A stretch of DNA of 24,820 nucleotides, from the NCBI RefSeq assembly GCF_934277605.1, contig NZ_CAKQVD010000027.1, positions 1-24,820 of the forward strand, in the 5' to 3' direction. Under the pieces are notes generated by a model. That model did no database searches. It had not been told where the DNA came from and saw only the letters and a program-made list of their open reading frames with translations. A program made the translations under genes and the position numbers. Within the stretch, counting starts at the first letter, position 1; every line of letters begins with the position of its first letter. The stretch comes from an uncultured Anaerotignum sp. (GTDB lineage Bacteria > Bacillota > Clostridia > Lachnospirales > Anaerotignaceae). Shown piece by piece: positions 21,455 to 24,820 of this stretch.

Positions 21455-22531
21455 ATGAGCGAAGAAAAAAACGGCAAAAGGGCCGAAGGACTGAGCGAAA
21501 CGGATAAAAGCTATTATGAGGATTTATATAACGATTTGCCGAAGGAGGTGCGGGATATTCTGATGGAAACCCACCCCTTGATGGGCAAGAGCGAGGATTT
21601 GGAGGCTACCGCTTACCGCAACCGCCGCCCGCAGAGACGCGAGGATTTGGAGGAGGTGAAGGAGGTGCGCATGCAGCAGGTCGGCAGCGAGATTGACGAG
21701 GTGAGCAAGGCACCCCAGCAGGAGGGCGACCCCACACGTTACGTTTCCCGCCGTGCAAGAAACAGCGAGGGTGCTGTGCATACTTCCGCACCAAAGGGGA
21801 ATACAATGAACCAAGAGGATTATGACGATGGGATTCAATATGTGAGCGTTTTGCCGGCACGCAGGAAATCCAAAATTGTGGAGGAGGTAACCTTGCAGAC
21901 GGCTGCCCCCGCAAAGCATGGCAAAAAGAAAAAGCACAAAAAGGAAAAGGAATATTATGACGAAATGGGCATGGAGGAGGTTGACTACCGCACCCGTTAT
22001 GAGGACATGGACTTTGAGGAGCGGGCGAAGCAGGAGCATCTGGACAGCCTTTATGATGACGCATATTATGATGATTACGGCAGGGACAGAGGCAAGCTGC
22101 CGATTATCCTCGGCGTTGTTGCGGTTATCGCAATTATTTTCTTTATCTTCCGTACGGTTAGCCTGAGCAGCCAGCTTGAGGAGGCACAGAATCAGCTGAC
22201 ACAGTCCCAGGACTATAAGCAGAAATATGAGGACATTCAGCTTGAAAAAATGCAGCTTGAGGAAAAGCTGGAGGCACAGAACGGCGGGACTTCTTCGGAC
22301 GATTCCGAGAAAAAAACGGACACCAAGACGGACAAAAAGGACGAGAAAAAGACGGATTCCGCATCTAACGGCGGTGCGAAGGAATACACCGTGAAGCAGG
22401 GCGATACCATGTGGACGATTGCACAGAGCCAGCTTGGCAACGGTGCGGAATATCAGAAGATTTTGGATGCAAACGGCTTGAAGGAGGGCGACACATTGTC
22501 CCCCGGCACAGTGATTAAAATCCCACGGTAA
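21455..22531 (+). CDS. Membrane-anchored LysM-domain protein
   Basis: The 358-residue protein has a long charged, probably cytoplasmic N-terminal part (1-210) with Asp/Glu/Tyr-rich and Lys-rich patches (KHGKKKKHKKEKEYYDEMGM), one membrane helix at about 211-231 (LPIILGVVAVIAIIFFIF), a coiled coil (SSQLEEAQNQLTQSQDYKQK, to about 272), a Ser/Lys/Asp linker, and a C-terminal LysM domain (YTVKQGDTMWTIAQSQLGNG ... LSPGTVIKIP). LysM binds peptidoglycan, so it links the wall to the cytoplasm; the partner of the large N-terminal region is unknown. GGAGGG lies 6 bp before the ATG. rho begins 15 bp after its stop, so the two are probably cotranscribed. Confidence 0.88.
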   Translation: MSEEKNGKRAEGLSETDKSYYEDLYNDLPKEVRDILMETHPLMGKSEDLEATAYRNRRPQRREDLEEVKEVRMQQVGSEIDEVSKAPQQEGDPTRYVSRRARNSEGAVHTSAPKGNTMNQEDYDDGIQYVSVLPARRKSKIVEEVTLQTAAPAKHGKKKKHKKEKEYYDEMGMEEVDYRTRYEDMDFEERAKQEHLDSLYDDAYYDDYGRDRGKLPIILGVVAVIAIIFFIFRTVSLSSQLEEAQNQLTQSQDYKQKYEDIQLEKMQLEEKLEAQNGGTSSDDSEKKTDTKTDKKDEKKTDSASNGGAKEYTVKQGDTMWTIAQSQLGNGAEYQKILDANGLKEGDTLSPGTVIKIPR

Positions 22532-22546
22532 GAACAGGAGTGTAGC

Positions 22547-23917
22547 ATGAGCGATTTGGAGAAAAAGACTCTTGTGGAATTGAGAAAAATGGCGAAGGAT
22601 TTAGGGATTTCCGCTATTTCCGGTTTGAAAAAAGGGGAATTGATTGAGAAGATTGAGCAGTCCTCTGAGGCGCAGAGCAATACGGCTGTGCCTCAGTCGG
22701 CTGCTTCCGACTTTTCGCGGAAAAATATCGACGAGAAGCCGCCGCAGGAGCATACGGAACGGGAAAAACAGATTTTTGAGGAATTGGGCGAAGGAATTTT
22801 AGAGGTCATGCCGGACGGCTATGGTTTTTTGCGTGCGGAAAACTGCCTGCCCGGTGCGAATGATGTCTATGTTTCCCCTGCGCAGATTCGCAGGTTTAAT
22901 TTGAAAACGGGCGACAGAGTGATGGGGAATGTGCGGCCTGCCAGAGAGGGCGAAAAGGTCGGCGGCTTGGTTTATGTGCAGACGGTCAACGGGGATGCGC
23001 CCTACCTTGCGATACACCGCCCCAATTTTGAGGACTTGACGCCGATTTATCCGGAGGAAAAGCTGAGGCTGGAAACAACGCAGAAGGAGTTATCCGGCAG
23101 AATCATTGATTTGATTGCACCCATCGGCAAGGGGCAGAGAGGGATGATTGTTGCACCGCCGAAGGTTGGGAAAACCATCCTTTTGACGAAGATTGCCAAT
23201 GCCATTACCCGCAACCACAGGGAGGTGCATTTGATTGTGCTTTTGATTGATGAACGCCCTGAGGAAGTGACGGATATTCAGCGTTCGATTGAAGGGGAGA
23301 ATGTGCAGATTGTATATTCTACCTTTGACGAGGAGCCGGAGCATCACAAGAGGGTGACGGAAATGGTTTTGGAGCGTGCAAAGCGTATGGTGGAGCAGGG
23401 GAAGGATTTGGTTATCCTTCTGGACAGCTTGACACGATTGGCACGCGCATATAACCTGACGATTCCGCCCAGTGGACGTACGCTGTCTGGTGGTCTGGAC
23501 CCCGCGGCGCTATATATGCCGAAACGGTTTTTCGGCGCAGCCAGAAACATTGAAAACGGCGGTAGCCTGACGATTCTTGCGACGGCGTTGGTGGATACGG
23601 GGAGCAAGATGGACGAGGTTGTGTTTGAGGAATTTAAAGGCACAGGCAATATGGAGTTGGTGCTGGATAAACGCATGGCGGAAAGAAGAATTTTTCCTGC
23701 GGTGGATATTATGAAATCCGGCACGAGACGAGAGGAAAAGCTGTTCACACCGGAGGAGCTGGAGTGCAATTACGCACTGCGGCGGATGGCGGCACAGCTC
23801 AACCATTCGGATATGATTGAGGGCTTTTTTGACTTAATGCGGAAGTCGAAGGATAACAAGGAATTTATTGAAAGACTGCACGTTTGGGAAAAAACATTAG
23901 GACTGCATGAAAAATAA
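22547..23917 (+). CDS. rho: Transcription termination factor Rho
   Basis: The 456-residue protein has the Rho N-terminal SAP-like domain (MSDLEKKTLVELRKMAKDLG), a short variable insert (about 40-75, Ser/Glu-rich), the cold-shock-like RNA-binding domain (VMPDGYGFLRAENCLPGAND, YVSPAQIRRFNLKTGD), Walker A APPKVGKT (203-210), Walker B LVILLDSLTRLARAYN, and the Q/R-loop region SGRTLSGGLDPAALYMPKRF ... GTGNMELVLDKRMAERR. It is a ring-shaped RNA helicase that ends transcripts. CAGGAGTG lies before the ATG, 15 bp from the LysM gene stop, so it is likely cotranscribed with it. No hairpin with T-run follows; rpmE has its own promoter in the next gap. Confidence 0.98.
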   Translation: MSDLEKKTLVELRKMAKDLGISAISGLKKGELIEKIEQSSEAQSNTAVPQSAASDFSRKNIDEKPPQEHTEREKQIFEELGEGILEVMPDGYGFLRAENCLPGANDVYVSPAQIRRFNLKTGDRVMGNVRPAREGEKVGGLVYVQTVNGDAPYLAIHRPNFEDLTPIYPEEKLRLETTQKELSGRIIDLIAPIGKGQRGMIVAPPKVGKTILLTKIANAITRNHREVHLIVLLIDERPEEVTDIQRSIEGENVQIVYSTFDEEPEHHKRVTEMVLERAKRMVEQGKDLVILLDSLTRLARAYNLTIPPSGRTLSGGLDPAALYMPKRFFGAARNIENGGSLTILATALVDTGSKMDEVVFEEFKGTGNMELVLDKRMAERRIFPAVDIMKSGTRREEKLFTPEELECNYALRRMAAQLNHSDMIEGFFDLMRKSKDNKEFIERLHVWEKTLGLHEK

Positions 23918-23979
23918 GCTTGATTTTTGGATATATTTCTCAAGAATATGGGAAACACTGATTTTTCGGGGATTTTCGG

Positions 23980-24008
23980 TTGCCAAGCCGAAAGGATTAT
24001 GCTATAAT
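23980..24008 (+). promoter_or_regulatory. Promoter of rpmE
   Basis: TTGCCA (23980-23985), 17 bp, TATAAT (24003-24008), about 65 bp before the start. The -35 lies in the loop of a small TTTCGG/CCGAAA dyad (23974-23993), which may be a regulator site. Confidence 0.85.
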
Positions 24009-24072
24009 ACTCATGTTGTCTTTAAATAACGTAGATTATTGATCAACAAATATGAAAAATGAGGTGAAGAAA

Positions 24073-24276
24073 ATGCGCGAAGGTATCCATCCTGAATACA
24101 AACAGGTAAAAGTAAAATGCAACTGCGGCAATGAATTTGTAACAGGTTCTACAAAGGACGAAATCAGAGTCGAAGTTTGCTCCAAATGCCACCCCTTCTA
24201 CACAGGCAGCCAGAAGCTGCTGCTGGAAGCTGGCGGTAGAGTTGAGAAATTCAACAAGAAATACGGCAGAAAGTAA
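24073..24276 (+). CDS. rpmE: Ribosomal protein L31 (zinc-binding, C+ type)
   Basis: The 67-residue protein (MREGIHPEYKQVKVKCNCGN ... CSKCHPFYTGSQKLLLEAGG) is a full-length bL31. Four cysteines in CNC and CSKC pairs form the zinc site, so this is the C+ form, not the zinc-free YtiA-type paralogue. ATG 24073 is chosen because GAGGTG lies 6 bp upstream; an upstream in-frame ATG at 24052 precedes that ribosome site. The rho-rpmE order is common in Bacillota and elsewhere. Confidence 0.96.
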   Translation: MREGIHPEYKQVKVKCNCGNEFVTGSTKDEIRVEVCSKCHPFYTGSQKLLLEAGGRVEKFNKKYGRK

Positions 24277-24338
24277 TCCCTTCCGATTTGGGAAGAAACG
24301 GATTGCGGCCTGCAACCGATTTAGGCAGAACATAAAAG

Positions 24339-24367
24339 AGGCGAAGCCGAAAGGGTTCGCCTTTTTT
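24339..24367 (+). terminator. Terminator of rpmE
   Basis: AGGCGAA (24339-24345) with TTCGCCT (24356-24362), an extended stem with CC/GG and a GAAA-type loop, then a T-run to 24367. Confidence 0.9.
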
Positions 24368-24417
24368 CATGTAAAGCGCCATGCGAAACAACATTCTGAT
24401 TGTACGATAAAAAGTGC

Positions 24418-24446
24418 TTGACGAACGAGGATAAGTTTGGTAAAAT
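24418..24446 (+). promoter_or_regulatory. rRNA operon promoter P1
   Basis: TTGACG (24418-24423), 17 bp, TAAAAT (24441-24446), upstream of a second promoter and the 16S gene. The region upstream is AT-rich, as for rRNA promoters. Confidence 0.8.
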
Positions 24447-24501
24447 AATATTTGCTGTTGAGAGATGGCGAAAAAACAAAATCAAGTATGAAAAATAATA
24501 C

Positions 24502-24530
24502 TTGACAAACAAATGAAGATTTGATAGAAT
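24502..24530 (+). promoter_or_regulatory. rRNA operon promoter P2
   Basis: TTGACA (24502-24507), 17 bp, TAGAAT (24525-24530), 84 bp after P1, giving the tandem P1-P2 layout of rRNA operons in Bacillota. Confidence 0.85.
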
Positions 24531-24536
24531 AATCTT

Positions 24537-24800
24537 CGCTGCTGAAAAGCAGATTGATCCTTGAAAACTGAACAATGGATATGAATAAACACAACCCATA
24601 GTCAATTCTGTCAGAGTAGTTCTGAGCTGATTATGAAGTGCGAACATGTGACCGAAGGTTGCGTGAGGCACTGAATAGCGAAGAACGGAGCGGTTTTCGC
24701 AAAGCGAAAAGACAACGCAAGCTGACGAGATAATGAACTTGATTTTTGCCGGTTTAGAAAAACCGGAGTTAGCCAGAGAATCTGGCCGGAACAAAACTTC
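24537..24800 (+). other. 16S rRNA leader with boxA-like element and processing stems
   Basis: CCTTGAAAACTGAACA (24559-24574) is the conserved rRNA leader block that carries the boxA-like antitermination signal in Bacillota. Hairpins TTTTCGC-AA-AGCGAAAA (about 24693-24710), CCGGTTT/AAACCGG (24749-24766) and GCCAGA/TCTGGC (about 24772-24785) probably belong to leader folding and RNase III processing. No gene is present. Confidence 0.7.
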
Positions 24801-24820
24801 AATATAAGAGTTTGATCCTG
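24801..24820 (+). rRNA. rrs: 16S rRNA, first bases only (continues past the window)
   Basis: AGAGTTTGATCCTG at 24807-24820 is the universal 5' end of 16S rRNA (the 27F primer site). The mature 5' end is estimated a few bases upstream. The rest lies outside the window. Confidence 0.95.

Noticed and set aside
24321..24802. Minus-strand open frames over the rRNA promoter and leader
   Set aside because: The region is explained by tandem rRNA promoters, leader hairpins and the 16S start; the frames have no ribosome sites or motifs.
1..24820. CRISPR arrays and tRNA genes
   Set aside because: No regularly spaced repeats and no cloverleaf-forming sequence with a TTCGANTC-type T-loop were found on either strand by eye.

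Overview
The window looks like the chromosome of a low-to-moderate GC, anaerobic member of the Bacillota, class Clostridia. The evidence is the strong AAGGAGG-type ribosome sites, the TTGACA/TATAAT promoters with 17-bp spacers, a MecA adaptor, a hybrid cluster protein, a PfoR-type EIIC, a tandem-promoter rRNA operon at the right edge, and Tn1549/Tn916-like mobile-element genes. A Lachnospirales/Anaerotignum-like gut organism is my best guess, but the sequence alone does not prove it.

Left third, about 1-10112: an accessory island, mostly a decayed integrative/mobilizable element. In order it holds a divergent HTH regulator and sigma-like protein (95-911), a structured non-coding stretch, a broken ParM-like actin (1455-2059), a ParR-like partner with an in-frame stop (2056-2412), an inverted-repeat-rich stretch that may be oriT, and a broken MobA/MobL relaxase (2652-3465). 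A hollowed-out serine recombinase (7835-8219) lies at the far side. Between relaxase and recombinase sits a nitrosative/oxidative-stress module: hcp (hybrid cluster protein), a truncated TIGR04076 gene cut by a transposase remnant, a cupin, a 4Fe-4S protein, and a divergent Crp/Fnr-family regulator. A palindrome in the divergent intergenic region is placed to activate the 4Fe-4S operon (about -41.5) and to repress the regulator's own gene.

Next (8330-9696) is a compact toxin-antitoxin-like pair: a DUF3990 protein with an ADP-ribosyltransferase-like H-Y-E pattern, and an overlapping HTH protein. It is driven by a promoter with two identical palindromic operators 30 bp apart. It is followed by an IS200/IS605-type remnant (9732-10112) whose tnpB has lost its middle but which keeps end hairpins and the right-end (omega/reRNA-type) RNA region.

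Right two thirds, about 10113-24820: mostly core chromosome. It holds a cell-wall amidase, an AAA/DUF4143 ATPase, an AI-2E family transporter, gltX, a possible small RNA, a 56-residue membrane protein, a PfoR-like EIIC permease, a phage-tail-like orphan, a large highly expressed-looking secreted surface protein with a C-terminal stalk (copper amine oxidase N-like) domain, mecA, a LysM membrane protein, rho, rpmE (L31), and the tandem promoters, leader and first bases of a 16S rRNA gene. A direct-repeat motif (TTCTTAA...TTCTT, 11-bp period) recurs before the amidase, gltX and the small RNA candidate and may mark a shared response regulator.

The main candidates for something new are the doubly operated DUF3990-HTH module, the hcp stress module carried in a wrecked mobile element, the striking pattern in which at least four mobile-element genes have lost their middles but kept both ends, and the mini IS605 element that keeps a guide-RNA region without its nuclease.
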